A DNA stretch of 64,000 nt from Alkalihalobacillus sp. TS-13 (GTDB lineage: Bacteria; Bacillota; Bacilli; Bacillales; Fictibacillaceae). The DNA lies in contig NZ_JAHKSI010000001.1 in the NCBI RefSeq assembly GCF_019720915.1, positions 558,001 through 622,000 on the forward strand, read 5' to 3'. This document shows, piece by piece, positions 1-9,221 of this stretch; the stretch's first letter is position 1; each line of letters begins with the position of its first letter. A program made the position numbers and the translations under genes. Under the pieces are notes generated by a model. That model did no database searches and had not been told where the DNA came from. It was given only the letters and a program-made list of their open reading frames with translations.

Positions 1-4
1 AATT

Positions 5-10
5 ACCTCC
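5..10 (-). promoter_or_regulatory. Shine-Dalgarno of a gene starting beyond the left edge
   Basis: The complement reads GGAGGT followed by AATT at the very edge, a strong ribosome binding site pointing left out of the window. A minus-strand gene probably starts just outside. In B. subtilis the neighbour of yjbE is spx, so spx is a reasonable guess, but nothing of the coding region is visible. Confidence 0.4.
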
Positions 11-141
11 ATATCGATTCCAGAAAAACTGCAAGCTACTTATTACAATCATTAAAAATGTGACATGAAGGAAACACATCCAGACTCTGTTACGACCTTT
101 CCTCCATATGGTCTGACAAAAAAGACCTTCTATAAATGAAA

Positions 142-177
142 AAAACTCACCCAATTTCAGGCGAGCCTTTTTACAAG
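142..177 (-). terminator. Rho-independent terminator of the TerC gene
   Basis: On the minus strand a CTCGCC/GGGTGAG stem (one G-T pair) with a 7-8 nt loop is followed by a run of seven T. It lies directly after the stop codon of the TerC-family gene. Confidence 0.6.
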
Positions 178-181
178 CTGT

Positions 182-856
182 TTAGTTCAAGCTTTCGTGT
201 GTTTTTATTCGTTTGGTGAACCATCCTGATAACAGGACTCCACCGATGATGAATACGTATAGGAGAACGCTAAGGAAATCATTGTGTCCAATCAAGTTGT
301 GGATGATTTGTTCCTCTGTAATCATCTTAGCTGCTGTAAATGCGAGAATTCCAGATCCAATATAGACGAGTGCCGGAAACCGTTCCATGAAATGGAGGAT
401 TAATTTACTTCCCCAAATGATGATTGGTACCGATACGAGTAAACCGATGATCACGAGTAAGATGTTCCCGTGAGCCGCACCTGCGATGGCAAGTACATTA
501 TCGAGCCCCATTACGATATCCGCAACGACAATTGTCCTTACAGCCTCCCTTAATGTTGTCCCAGCCTTGATGTCTGCTTCGCCATTATCTTCAGCCAACA
601 AATTATAGGCGATGTAAACAAGAAGGACACCACCTACTAACATAAGGTAAGGTATTTTTAATAAGTAAACGGCCACAATGGTTAGTACAACCCTTACGGC
701 AATCGCTAAGCCTGTACCTAATAAAATCGCTTTATTCCGCTGGTGAACGGGTAAATTACGGCTGGCCAACGCAATGACAATCGCATTATCCCCGCCAAGA
801 ACGATGTCAATGGCAATAATTGATAAAAGTGCAATGATAAATTCCGATTCAAACAA
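182..856 (-). CDS. yjbE: TerC family membrane protein (YjbE-like)
   Basis: Integral membrane protein of about 224 residues in the TerC family, whose Bacillus members export manganese or other metal ions. The N-terminal membrane segment carries the family signature IVLGGDNAIVIALA, and a second copy appears as DIVMGLDNVLAIAG. The aspartates in these paired motifs are the expected metal ligands. The reading frame is open to 925, but a TTG at 856 preceded by AAGGGG and followed by a family-like N-terminus is the better start. B. subtilis has yjbE next to mecA, as here. Mn export is inferred from relatives; no yybP-ykoY riboswitch was recognised in the leader. Confidence 0.85.
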   Translation of the reverse strand: MFESEFIIALLSIIAIDIVLGGDNAIVIALASRNLPVHQRNKAILLGTGLAIAVRVVLTIVAVYLLKIPYLMLVGGVLLVYIAYNLLAEDNGEADIKAGTTLREAVRTIVVADIVMGLDNVLAIAGAAHGNILLVIIGLLVSVPIIIWGSKLILHFMERFPALVYIGSGILAFTAAKMITEEQIIHNLIGHNDFLSVLLYVFIIGGVLLSGWFTKRIKTHESLN

Positions 857-958
857 AAAAGTAAGCCCCTTTCTAATATGAAAAAACACTTGACGTTGGC
901 TTATAATCCACGTACAATCAACCAAAATAGCTATATGTATAAGGTCTTGAACGTTGAA

Positions 959-987
959 ATTATAAGATAGTTCTTCAATAGCGTCAA
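959..987 (-). promoter_or_regulatory. SigA promoter of the TerC gene
   Basis: On the minus strand TTGACG, a 17-bp spacer and a perfect TATAAT are seen. This leaves a leader of roughly 95 nt before the TTG start of the TerC gene. Confidence 0.75.
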
Positions 988-1223
988 GCTAGGTGGTATC
1001 GGTTATCGGCCTATTTATGGTAAAAAAGTAAAAATGGTCATGCATTTTTATTTCATTCCTTCCTTATTTATCATAGAATAGAAGTACAAGAAACTCCAAC
1101 AATTTATTATTGATTCAGTAGCGTACAAATCGGGAACACTATGCGAAAGAATGTAAATTTTAACGTACAGGGGTTCAAAATCTCTTCCAGGTGAGCAATC
1201 TGGATCGAAGGGAGAGAAACACC

Positions 1224-1901
1224 ATGGAAATAGAACGTGTAAATGAGTATACAATCAAGTTTTTTATAACTTATAGCGATATAGAGACAAGAGGATTCGA
1301 TAAAGAGGAAATTTGGCAAAACCGGGAGCGGGGAGAAGAGCTGTTCTGGGAGATGATGGATGAAGCGCATCAACAGGAACAATTTTCATTAGAAGGTCCG
1401 CTTTGGATTCAGGTCCAGGCTTTGGATAAAGGACTTGAAATTCTGGTAACACGGGCTTCGTTATCACAGGATGGTTCGAAATTGGAGCTTCCGATATCAG
1501 ATGACAAGCAGGTCGATGTGCCAGTTGATGAAAACATTGAAAAGATGCTTGACCATCAATTCAATTCAGATGTTGATAACGAAGATGCTTCTGACCACGA
1601 TGATGAAGATTACTTATCTTTCATGATCCGTTTCGATGACATCGAGGATCTCATTTCATTAAGTCACGATATAAATTGTGAGTCATTTGAAGATATCCTT
1701 TATCATTATGAAAACAAGTACTATTTGTACGTGACTTTCTATGATTCGTTCAGTGAATCTGAACAGGATGATGTGTTGAGCAGATTGCTGGAATTTGGTG
1801 ACGAAACAGATCTTACCGTTCATCGGATCGAAGAGTATGGTAAAGTGATTCTTGCAGAAAATGCGCTCGAACAATTGAACGAGTATTTTCCTAAGAAGTA
1901 G
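1224..1901 (+). CDS. mecA: Adaptor protein MecA
   Basis: MecA (225 aa) delivers substrates such as ComK to the ClpC-ClpP protease and thereby controls competence. The N-terminal domain starts MEIERVNEYTIKFFI, with the GFDKEEIWQNRERGEELFW stretch typical of the target-binding half. A very acidic linker (about residues 105-135, DVDNEDASDHDDED) leads to the C-terminal ClpC-binding domain with FDDIEDLISLS. The frame is open from 1191, but ATG 1224 has AGGGAGA at 7 nt and the conserved N-terminus. It stands alone, followed by its own terminator, and is syntenic with B. subtilis mecA between yjbE and coiA. Confidence 0.97.
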   Translation: MEIERVNEYTIKFFITYSDIETRGFDKEEIWQNRERGEELFWEMMDEAHQQEQFSLEGPLWIQVQALDKGLEILVTRASLSQDGSKLELPISDDKQVDVPVDENIEKMLDHQFNSDVDNEDASDHDDEDYLSFMIRFDDIEDLISLSHDINCESFEDILYHYENKYYLYVTFYDSFSESEQDDVLSRLLEFGDETDLTVHRIEEYGKVILAENALEQLNEYFPKK

Positions 1902-1903
1902 TG

Positions 1904-1945
1904 GGACGCCGATCTTCGTCAAGAATTTCGGCGTTTTCGTTTTAA
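1904..1945 (+). terminator. Terminator after mecA
   Basis: ACGCCGA and TCGGCGT form a seven-pair stem around a loop of about 15 nt, followed by TTTCGTTTT. Confidence 0.75.
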
Positions 1946-1995
1946 CACCATTACATTGCCAATCAATGCCACATTGAATTCAGAGGGATGTAACC

Positions 1996-3528
1996 ATGTT
2001 CAAAAAGACATTGCAGCTTACGATGTTTTTAGCAATCCTGATAAGTATATTCGTCATTACGAAACCGTACTGGGAGAATTGGATTGTCGGGGCAAATTGG
2101 ATCCTTGGTGCCTTAAGTATCTTTTTTTCATTTTCTGCATTATTCATCGGGATTGTCATCTTTTTAGAAAATCGGCATCCGTCCCAGACGCTGACCTGGT
2201 TCGTTGTTTTGGCCGCGTTTCCTTTAGTCGGTTTCTTTTTCTATATGATGTTCGGTCGGAATTATCGTAAAAAGAAAATGTTCGATCAAAAAGCGCTCAC
2301 TGATGAAGAGGCTTTTTCACGGTTTGAACAAAATCGTGCCATCGATGATGACAATATGAAAATGATGGGGGATCATCAACGGTTGCTGTTCCAGTTAGCC
2401 CAAAGGCTAGGAAAAAGCCCGATTTCATTCAACACCGATACCAAGGTCCTTACAAATGGGAAAGAAACATACACATGTATTCTTGAAGCCTTACGGAATG
2501 CGGAAGAACATATACATATGGAATATTATATTGTGCGTCATGACAATATCGGCAGACAGATCCGGACGATCCTGATGGAAAAAGCGAAACAAGGAGTCGA
2601 AGTCCGGTTCTTGTATGATGCAGTCGGAAGCTGGAAGCTTTCTCGCGACTATATTGATCAACTTCGAAATGCAGGCGTTCAGGCAGTACCTTTTTTACCT
2701 GTTAAACTCCCTTTATTCAATAACAAGATCAACTACCGGAACCATCGGAAAATTGTCGTGATTGACGGGAATGTTGGTTTTGTCGGCGGACTTAACATCG
2801 GCGATGAATACTTAGGATTGAATCCCACTTACGGTTACTGGCGGGATACACATCTGATGGTAAAGGGGGAAGCGGTTAGAAGCTTACAGATCATCTTTCT
2901 GCAGGATTGGTATTCGATGACTGGAGAGACCTTGTTGGACCCGAATTATCTTTCTCCTGAAATTCCGAGTGCCCAAGTGTATGGTGGCGTACAGATGATT
3001 GCCGGCGGACCGGATCACCAGTGGGACATCATAAAAAAGTTGTTTTTCTCGATGATTATTTCCGCTAAGAAATCAATTTGGATCACATCGCCTTATTTCA
3101 TCCCTGATGAGGACATTCTGAATGCATTGAGAGTCGCTGCTTTAAGCGGAATCGATGTTCGGTTGTTATTCCCCGCAAGACCGGATAAGAAGCTGCCATT
3201 CTATGCGTCTAGATCTTATTTTCCAAGTCTTCTCGAAGCGGGTGTGAAGATCTACGAATATCGCAAGGGATTTTTGCACAGTAAGATCATTATCGTCGAC
3301 AATGAACTTGCTTCCATCGGTACTGCAAATATGGATATGAGGAGCTTCCATTTGAATTTCGAAGTGAACGCATTTTTATATCGTACGAAGAGTACATTGA
3401 GGCTGGTGGATGATTATATCCAGGATCTTGAAGATTCGACCCCACTTGTCCTTGAATCATTCCACAAAAGGGGGTTTTATTATAAAATCCTCGAATCTAC
3501 ATCAAGGCTCTTATCTCCATTGCTTTGA
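1996..3528 (+). CDS. cls: Cardiolipin synthase (PLD family)
   Basis: Condenses two phosphatidylglycerol molecules to cardiolipin and glycerol at the membrane. The 510-residue length is standard for bacterial ClsA-type enzymes. Two N-terminal transmembrane helices (about residues 8-28 and 35-58) precede two phospholipase D motifs: HRKIVVIDGNVGFVGG in the middle and HSKIIIVDNELASIGTANMD near the C-terminus. Both HxK(x4)D motifs are intact. The ATG at 1996 has AGAGGGAT about 7 nt upstream. The gene sits between mecA and coiA, an arrangement I recall from the B. cereus group rather than B. subtilis. Confidence 0.95.
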   Translation: MFKKTLQLTMFLAILISIFVITKPYWENWIVGANWILGALSIFFSFSALFIGIVIFLENRHPSQTLTWFVVLAAFPLVGFFFYMMFGRNYRKKKMFDQKALTDEEAFSRFEQNRAIDDDNMKMMGDHQRLLFQLAQRLGKSPISFNTDTKVLTNGKETYTCILEALRNAEEHIHMEYYIVRHDNIGRQIRTILMEKAKQGVEVRFLYDAVGSWKLSRDYIDQLRNAGVQAVPFLPVKLPLFNNKINYRNHRKIVVIDGNVGFVGGLNIGDEYLGLNPTYGYWRDTHLMVKGEAVRSLQIIFLQDWYSMTGETLLDPNYLSPEIPSAQVYGGVQMIAGGPDHQWDIIKKLFFSMIISAKKSIWITSPYFIPDEDILNALRVAALSGIDVRLLFPARPDKKLPFYASRSYFPSLLEAGVKIYEYRKGFLHSKIIIVDNELASIGTANMDMRSFHLNFEVNAFLYRTKSTLRLVDDYIQDLEDSTPLVLESFHKRGFYYKILESTSRLLSPLL

Positions 3529-3535
3529 TGAATTC

Positions 3536-3577
3536 ACAGAATCTTTTCTCCATCGAGAAGGGTTCTGTTTTTTTATA
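3536..3577 (+). terminator. Terminator after cls
   Basis: AGAATC-CTTCTC-type stem closed by GAGAAG and GGTTCT, then a run of seven T. It lies between cls and coiA and separates their transcription. Confidence 0.7.
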
Positions 3578-3625
3578 TGGAATACTATTGAGGTGCGAAA
3601 AAATTCAATAGATAGAGGTGATTCA

Positions 3626-4807
3626 ATGCTTTCTGCGAATTCCAGCAACGGACAGTGTATCAATCTGGCCGAAACCTGGAAAAAAGACGAGTTGGAAAAG
3701 CTGAGAGATTCAGATGCTTTCCAATGTCCCGTCTGCAATAAGAACGTTGTCCTTAAGCTTGGGACAAAGAGGATCTGGCACTTTTCACACGTAAGCGGCA
3801 CTGCATGCGGGGTGGATATCGAACCAGAATCCACCTACCATTTGTTAGGGAAAAGACAATTGTATCAATGGTTATCCGCTCAAAACGTTGCCCGAGAATT
3901 AGAACGATACTTCCCCTTATTAAGGCAACGCCCTGACCTATATCTCCCTGGCTTATCGACCGCGATCGAATATCAATGCGCGACCATCCCCATCGAAATT
4001 TTCAAAAAACGTACCCGTACCCTTCAAAATGCAGGAATCGAGCCTATCTGGATATTAGGATCAAAAAGGATATCCAGAATCAAGAATACAAGCTTTTATA
4101 GGTTGGACGAGCTTGCCTTTCAATCCTTACGATTCAATGACCGTTGCGTGTTTTCACCATATATCATGTATTACTGCCCTCTAAGCTTATCCTTTACGTT
4201 TCTTCATTCCATCGTTCCATACACCTCAAGGACGATTCTTGCCTGTAAAAAGACCATCTCCTCAAATCAAATCGTATATCCATTCCACTCAAATGAACTT
4301 GAAGCGCCTAATTTGAAGGATTTCCATTCTGAATGGATTGAAAAAAGCGTAACGACTCGCCTTTATATCCATGTGAACAAAGATCCCTCCGTTATCATGA
4401 TGAAGAAACACCTTGTAAATAAAGGGGTTCCGGTAAGTCTTTTTCCAGTTGAAGCGGGACTTCCCTCTAAACACCTTTTCTGGTTCAACTCGCCCGCCTA
4501 TGTGTGGCAAACTTGTTTTCTGATCGAAATCCTCCATCCAATGTCAATTGATTCCACTTTTTCATTCCGTCAAATCTTCCGCCAATTCATTAAAACAATC
4601 AAGTTTTATAAAATCAGCACCCGTCCTTACCTTGCAGATGAGAAGAGTCATATTTCCTATGCATTGATGGATTATTTGCAATGGTTATGTAAATTCGGTG
4701 TGTTGAAAAGGGTTGATGTGAATCACTTTATTAAGAGGAAGGACCTCCAATTCCCGGAATCGATTACTGATGTTCGAAAAACGATGAAACAGTATTTTAA
4801 GGTGTAA
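3626..4807 (+). CDS. coiA: Competence protein CoiA-like
   Basis: Competence-associated protein of 393 residues. The N-terminal part has the CoiA pattern: a zinc-type CPVC pair (FQCPVCNKNVVLKLG), then WHFSH, followed by a nuclease-like core with YHLLGKRQLYQWL, RPDLYL and AIEYQCATIPIEIF (D/E-x-K-like elements of the PD-(D/E)XK fold). In streptococci CoiA is needed for transformation and recombination of incoming DNA. The frame is open to 3410 but overlaps cls; ATG 3626 follows AGAGGTG at good distance and gives the family N-terminus. B. subtilis has yjbF at this place. Confidence 0.88.
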   Translation: MLSANSSNGQCINLAETWKKDELEKLRDSDAFQCPVCNKNVVLKLGTKRIWHFSHVSGTACGVDIEPESTYHLLGKRQLYQWLSAQNVARELERYFPLLRQRPDLYLPGLSTAIEYQCATIPIEIFKKRTRTLQNAGIEPIWILGSKRISRIKNTSFYRLDELAFQSLRFNDRCVFSPYIMYYCPLSLSFTFLHSIVPYTSRTILACKKTISSNQIVYPFHSNELEAPNLKDFHSEWIEKSVTTRLYIHVNKDPSVIMMKKHLVNKGVPVSLFPVEAGLPSKHLFWFNSPAYVWQTCFLIEILHPMSIDSTFSFRQIFRQFIKTIKFYKISTRPYLADEKSHISYALMDYLQWLCKFGVLKRVDVNHFIKRKDLQFPESITDVRKTMKQYFKV

Positions 4808-4838
4808 AAAACCTTATTGCTTGCTATTTTTCATTAAG

Positions 4839-4939
4839 AAATCCACGAGACTCCTGCGGGAACAGCGAGCCAGCCGAGACCCCGCAGTGAGGAACGAGCG
4901 AGGAGGCTCGCGGTTCGCCCGCGGAAAGGGAGTGGATTT
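4839..4939 (+). repeat. R2 repeat copy (GC-rich imperfect palindrome)
   Basis: A copy of about 101 bp bounded by AAATCCAC and GTGGATTT inverted ends. The core reads CTCCTGCGGGAACAGCGAG, then GACCCCGCAG, GCGAGGAGGCTCGCGG and CGCCCGCGGAAAGGGAG. It is much richer in GC than its surroundings and shared with at least seven other sites in the window. It occupies the 320-bp gap between coiA and pepF; the rest of that gap shows no gene. Confidence 0.85.
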
Positions 4940-5127
4940 TGGGAAAATAATTAATAAGAAAGTTAAAGCAAGTATATAATAATCTGGATTTATCTGAAAA
5001 ACATAGGGAAGATAGAAAGGAAATTGGAACTGTCCCTCGAATTTTATACAGATGTAGGGAATGTTTTCTATTAGCAACAACCTACCTGAACCAGTAATTT
5101 TGTAAGAGGAAATAAGGAGGATTTTAA

Positions 5128-6948
5128 ATGGCAGAACAAGCAGTGAAATCATTACCGAAAAGAGATGAAATTCCGGTTGAAGATACTTGGGATTTAGAGG
5201 ATATTTTCGAAACTGATGATGTATGGGAAGAAGAATTCAAACAGGTAAAAGAATTGATTCCTCAGATTGACCAATACCAGGGGAAACTTGGAGAGTCGTC
5301 AGCAACCTTATATGAAGCCTTGCAGCTTCAAGATGAAATTACCAAACGGGTTGGAAAGTTGTATACATATGCGCATATGAGAAATGACCAGGATACAACG
5401 AATTCCTTTTACCAAGGCTTGAACGATCGAGTGGCGACCTTGGCGACTGAAACAAGCAGTCACCTTTCTTATATCGTTCCTGAAATTCTTTCTTTAGACG
5501 AAAGTCAGATCAAATCCTTTGTGGAAGAGAATGATGACTTGAAGCTTTACGATCATTTTCTTGATGAAATCAACAGAAGCCGTCCTCATGTGTTGTCTCA
5601 AAAAGAGGAAGCGCTGCTCGCGGGTGTAAGTGAAGTGACGAACAATGCGAGTAATACTTTTGGAATGCTGAATAATGCGGACCTCAAGTTCCCGACAGTC
5701 AAAGATGAAAATGGGGAAGAGGTTGAACTTACACACGGTCGTTATATCCGTTTCTTGGAAAGTGATGATCAGGAAGTCCGCATGAATGCTTTCAAGGCAA
5801 TGTATGGAACGTATGATAAATTCAAAAATACATTCGCAAGTACATTAAGCGGAACAGTGAAAAAAGACAATTTCAATGCAAGAATAAGGAAGTATGATTC
5901 TGCACGTCAAGCAGCACTAGATGCAAACAATATCCCTGAGACGGTCTACGACAATCTCGTGAAGACGGTGAATGACAATCTTCATCTGATGCATCGCTAT
6001 GTGAAGCTCCGTAAAAAGGCTCTAGGCTTGGATGAACTGCACATGTATGATCTTTATACACCGATTGTAAAAGACGTTAAAATGGAGATCCCTTATGATG
6101 AGGCAAAGGAACTTGTCGTGAAGAGTCTTGCACCGATGGGTGAAGAGTATGTCAATATCGTAAAAGAAGGCTATGAGAAACGCTGGATCGATGTACAAGA
6201 GAACGTAGGAAAACGAAGTGGAGCATATTCTTCAGGAGCGTACGGGACGATGCCATATATTCTTATGAATTGGCAGGACAACGTAAACAACCTGTTTACA
6301 TTGACACATGAAATCGGACACTCTGTGCACAGCTACTACACACGTGAGACACAACCATATCCATATGCGAATTATTCGATTTTTGTTGCTGAAGTAGCTT
6401 CTACTTGTAATGAAGCATTGTTGAACGAATATATGCTCAACATTACAGATGACAAGAAGAAGAAATTATACTTGTTGAACCATCTTCTTGAAGGATTCCG
6501 AGGCACCGTTTTCCGCCAGACGATGTTCGCCGAGTTCGAACAATTGATCCATGAACGTGCAGCAGCTGGTGAAGCGTTGACTCCTGATTTGTTTACGAAA
6601 CTCTATTATGACCTTAATGAAAAATACTTTGGCGAAGATATCATCATTGATGAGGAAATCGGACTTGAATGGGCAAGGATACCTCACTTCTATTACAACT
6701 ACTATGTATATCAATATGCGACTGGCTTCAGTGCAGCCGCTTCGCTTTCTAAACAGATTTTAGATGAAGGTGCGCCAGCAGTTGAACGATATCTTGAATT
6801 CTTGAAAGCTGGAAGTTCTGATTATCCAATTGAAGTCTTGAAGAAGGCAGGAGTGGATATGACTAGCAGCAAACCAATCGAGGATGCTCTTTCGGTATTC
6901 GAATCCGTATTGAGTGATATGGAAGAGTTACTTTTCGAAACAGAATAA
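5128..6948 (+). CDS. pepF: Oligoendopeptidase F
   Basis: Cytoplasmic M3-family zinc metallopeptidase that cleaves short peptides. The 606-residue protein has the usual length. The catalytic HEXXH is seen as THEIGHSVHSYY at about residues 393-404, with the downstream glutamate in FVAEVASTCNEALL. The N-terminal half is helical, as in PepF/ThiO-region peptidases. ATG 5128 has AGGAGG at 6-8 nt. It lies in the conserved coiA-pepF order; in B. subtilis overproduction of YjbG/PepF inhibits sporulation by degrading signalling peptides, so a role in peptide turnover is likely. Confidence 0.97.
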   Translation: MAEQAVKSLPKRDEIPVEDTWDLEDIFETDDVWEEEFKQVKELIPQIDQYQGKLGESSATLYEALQLQDEITKRVGKLYTYAHMRNDQDTTNSFYQGLNDRVATLATETSSHLSYIVPEILSLDESQIKSFVEENDDLKLYDHFLDEINRSRPHVLSQKEEALLAGVSEVTNNASNTFGMLNNADLKFPTVKDENGEEVELTHGRYIRFLESDDQEVRMNAFKAMYGTYDKFKNTFASTLSGTVKKDNFNARIRKYDSARQAALDANNIPETVYDNLVKTVNDNLHLMHRYVKLRKKALGLDELHMYDLYTPIVKDVKMEIPYDEAKELVVKSLAPMGEEYVNIVKEGYEKRWIDVQENVGKRSGAYSSGAYGTMPYILMNWQDNVNNLFTLTHEIGHSVHSYYTRETQPYPYANYSIFVAEVASTCNEALLNEYMLNITDDKKKKLYLLNHLLEGFRGTVFRQTMFAEFEQLIHERAAAGEALTPDLFTKLYYDLNEKYFGEDIIIDEEIGLEWARIPHFYYNYYVYQYATGFSAAASLSKQILDEGAPAVERYLEFLKAGSSDYPIEVLKKAGVDMTSSKPIEDALSVFESVLSDMEELLFETE

Positions 6949-6953
6949 AATTA

Positions 6954-6995
6954 CTACCGGGCTGGCTGTAGGGTCAGCCCGTTTAAATTTTAAAG
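6954..6995 (+). terminator. Terminator after pepF
   Basis: CGGGCTG and CAGCCCG form a GC-rich stem around GCTGTAGGGT, followed by TTTAAATTTT. It may also serve the converging small gene. Confidence 0.75.
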
Positions 6996-7159
6996 CCCTT
7001 GAATCGTTTGCGGCTGTTGATACGGACAAGAATATAGAGAATGGATATGAAAAGCAGTGGTGTTGCTATGAATAATGGAAAAATTTTGAGGAAGCCGAAA
7101 ACGACGAGGACGAAACTAACCAAAACACCAATGACTCCGAGAATCATCCCTATTTGCAT
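6983..7159 (-). CDS. Small hydrophobic protein (58 aa)
   Basis: A short minus-strand gene starting ATG at 7159 with AAAGGAG 10 nt upstream. It reads MQIGMILGVIGVLVSFVLVV at the N-terminus, then FGFLKIFPLFIATPLLF and a basic tail (RINSRKRFKGFK). Two membrane helices with a positive C-terminus are evident. I do not recognise a family. Codon use and the strong ribosome site support a real gene. It converges on pepF and shares its terminator. Confidence 0.6.
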   Translation of the reverse strand: MQIGMILGVIGVLVSFVLVVFGFLKIFPLFIATPLLFISILYILVRINSRKRFKGFKI

Positions 7160-7228
7160 GATATCAATCTCCTTTCACTACATTTTATGAATTCAAAAAT
7201 AAAACATGCTTTCCGATGGAGGCAGAAT

Positions 7229-7620
7229 GTGAGAAATCGGAGCAGAATCATCCTAATACAATCAGAACAAATGCACTGATCAAACGTGTGAAACAATCAG
7301 AAATCTATTATGTTATCACTGGCGGCGGGATAGAAGATGGTGAAACACCAGAGGAAGCCGCACGTAGAGCTGCGAAGGAAGAATTGGGCGTCGACGTCAT
7401 GATTAAAGGGTTGGTCCATACAGAAAAATGGAACAGTCTGCAGTATTATTTTCAGGCTGAGATCAGTGGCGGTGAGTTTGGAAAGGGCATTGGGGAAGAG
7501 ATGAATGGCAAGAATGAAGCAAAAGGGAAGTACATCCCGATTTGGGTCAATGTCACGGAGTTGACAGAGCTTCCGTTGCGTCCAAAATCAATCATTGATA
7601 AAATATTCAGTTTACTATAA
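7229..7620 (+). pseudogene. Nudix hydrolase, frameshifted and with a degenerate Nudix box
   Basis: From GTG 7229, with GGAGG 6 nt upstream, translation gives a normal Nudix N-terminus (MRNRSRIILIQSEQM) but stops at once near 7277. The rest continues one frame over (LIKRVKQSEIYYVITGGG). An ATGCACTG at about 7271, where ATGGCACTG would restore the frame, suggests a one-base deletion. The Nudix box is GGIEDGETPEEAARRAAKEELGV: the RE of the REUxEE core is RA, so a catalytic glutamate is lost. The gene is probably dead; a sequencing error would explain the shift but not the lost glutamate. The TAA stop is the first triplet of an R1 repeat. Confidence 0.75.
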
Positions 7621-7707
7621 AGAAAACTTGGCAAGGCCAGGCCTTAGCGAAGGCTGAGCCTTCGTTGCCCTTGTATTGAAGAAAGTATTTATATTTTCTT
7701 TAAATGT
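7618..7707 (-). repeat. R1 repeat copy (MITE-like, about 90 bp)
   Basis: Minus-oriented copy of R1. It has TAAAGAAAA and TTTCTTTA ends, an internal AAGAAAGTAT/ATACTTTCTT-type hairpin, and the AAGGCTGAGCC and CTTGGC elements shared with five further copies. One end overlaps the stop codon of the Nudix remnant. Confidence 0.85.
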
Positions 7708-7723
7708 AAAAAAGGGGTCTGAC

Positions 7724-8641
7724 TTATACGTCAGCCCCTTCAATATAACGCCAAAAGGTTCCGTGTTTTACTGGAACTCTTTCAACCTTTTGCTGTAAGA
7801 CAAATTCTTTAAGTTGTTTCTCCACTTCACGTTCACTGAGATTATAAACTTCTGAAATTTCTTTTGTAGCCACGAATTGATATTTTTTCAAAAAATACTC
7901 CATTGGCGGCGGGGGACATTTTTTCGGTAATTCCCCGAGAAGTTCTTCCAAAATATGAACATAAATCTCATATGAGTACATTCCAGTAATTTTTATGCCT
8001 TCTTCTGAAGTATCACTGAAAAAAACGAGTGATGGCAGTTGGTTGACTTCCATTTCTTGTGTTGTTTTAACGTCACACTGGAACGCTTTTACTGCGCTTT
8101 CTGAATGAAGGTCTTTTTGGAACTCATTCACATCGAGCCCAGCTTCATCTGCACACTGCACCAGTACATCCAATTTCGTAATATTCTGCTTTTGCAGAAA
8201 TAATTCTTCCCTTAATTTTCTCAAGAAGCGTACACCATTTGATTTTCCTTGTAATTCAGCAGCCTTTACTGCAATCGAAGCGATATAAGGAGTTTTAATC
8301 GGATCTTCATACCATACATCTCCATCACAAGACATCCCGGAGCGATTGGCTGTGATTTCCCATTTCTTTGCAACATCTTCTTTCGTACAAATCCCATTCC
8401 GTCTCTGTATCGCAGAATTCCAGTAATCGAGTGTACCCCCCATCAAATGTCTAAGTCGGATGTGATTTCCGAACTCGATCTGTAACTTCTTTATGACAGG
8501 TTCAAGGCCCCAGCATTCTGGACATAGAGGATCTACGAATGAGTATATTTCAATGGGGCGATTCTTATATGAAGTTGGTAATTCGCACTCACATTGGATA
8601 GCATTTTTAGCTTCTGTTGATTCTGTCTTGTGCTTCGTCAA
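7724..8641 (-). CDS. spxH: ClpXP adaptor SpxH (YjbH)
   Basis: Adaptor that presents the redox regulator Spx to ClpXP. The protein (305 aa) has a DsbA-like thioredoxin fold with CPEC (FVDPLCPECWGLEPV, about residue 37-50) and a Cys/His-rich N-terminus (IQCECEL). The helical insert contains the FrnE-type pattern GNHIRLRHLMGG. The C-terminal region EYFLKKYQFVATKEISEVYN resembles a winged helix. Start is TTG at 8641 with AAAGGAG 8 nt upstream. It is followed downstream by no gene on the same strand and preceded by yjbI, the same pair as yjbI-yjbH in B. subtilis. Confidence 0.93.
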   Translation of the reverse strand: MTKHKTESTEAKNAIQCECELPTSYKNRPIEIYSFVDPLCPECWGLEPVIKKLQIEFGNHIRLRHLMGGTLDYWNSAIQRRNGICTKEDVAKKWEITANRSGMSCDGDVWYEDPIKTPYIASIAVKAAELQGKSNGVRFLRKLREELFLQKQNITKLDVLVQCADEAGLDVNEFQKDLHSESAVKAFQCDVKTTQEMEVNQLPSLVFFSDTSEEGIKITGMYSYEIYVHILEELLGELPKKCPPPPMEYFLKKYQFVATKEISEVYNLSEREVEKQLKEFVLQQKVERVPVKHGTFWRYIEGADV

Positions 8642-8665
8642 TGGTTATTCTCCTTTCTATCGCTC

Positions 8666-9046
8666 TTATTCAGGATTGTTAACCATGTGATGGGCTGTCA
8701 TCGTCAAACGGCTGTAAATTTGTTCTTTATAAGGGCTTTCCAGGTTGACTTCTTCCATTGCTTCCTTCATACAGGAAAGCCACGCTTCCGCACGTCGAGG
8801 TGTGATTGGAAACGGCATATGTCTTGCCCTTAACATCGGATGGCCATGTTCTTCACTGTATAATGGCGGCCCTCCTAAAAACTGGGTTAAAAATTGTTTC
8901 TGTTTTCTTATCGTTTCAGTTAAATCATCTGGAAATATCGGAGCGAGATCCGGATGAGCTTGTACGCGAGGATAGAATGCCTCAACAAGCTTATCAACCA
9001 TCTCTTTACCGCCGATAACTTCAAATGGTGTATAATTTGAATTCAT
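8666..9046 (-). CDS. yjbI: Group II truncated haemoglobin (YjbI)
   Basis: Small 2-over-2 haemoglobin of 126 residues that binds haem and O2. Typical landmarks are FYPRVQAHPDLAPIFP, QKQFLTQFLGGP, and the proximal histidine in RARHMPFPIT, followed by WLSCMKEAM. In Bacillus, YjbI has been linked to protection of the biofilm surface and of proteins from oxidation. It is immediately upstream of spxH on the same strand (24 nt), so the two are likely co-transcribed. ATG 9046 is preceded by AGGT. Confidence 0.95.
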   Translation of the reverse strand: MNSNYTPFEVIGGKEMVDKLVEAFYPRVQAHPDLAPIFPDDLTETIRKQKQFLTQFLGGPPLYSEEHGHPMLRARHMPFPITPRRAEAWLSCMKEAMEEVNLESPYKEQIYSRLTMTAHHMVNNPE

Positions 9047-9221
9047 AATTCGTTACCTGCCTTATTTTGTTCCAACTTGAAAAAGTATAATCACACTTTA
9101 TTCTTAGCAAGAAGTTATTACTTATTTTAGCAATGCAATTATTGTTTCAGCAAACATTCTGATTTACAGTTCATTTGACCTTATATTCACCTTGGACGTT
9201 CTTGTACAGGATGTATTATAC

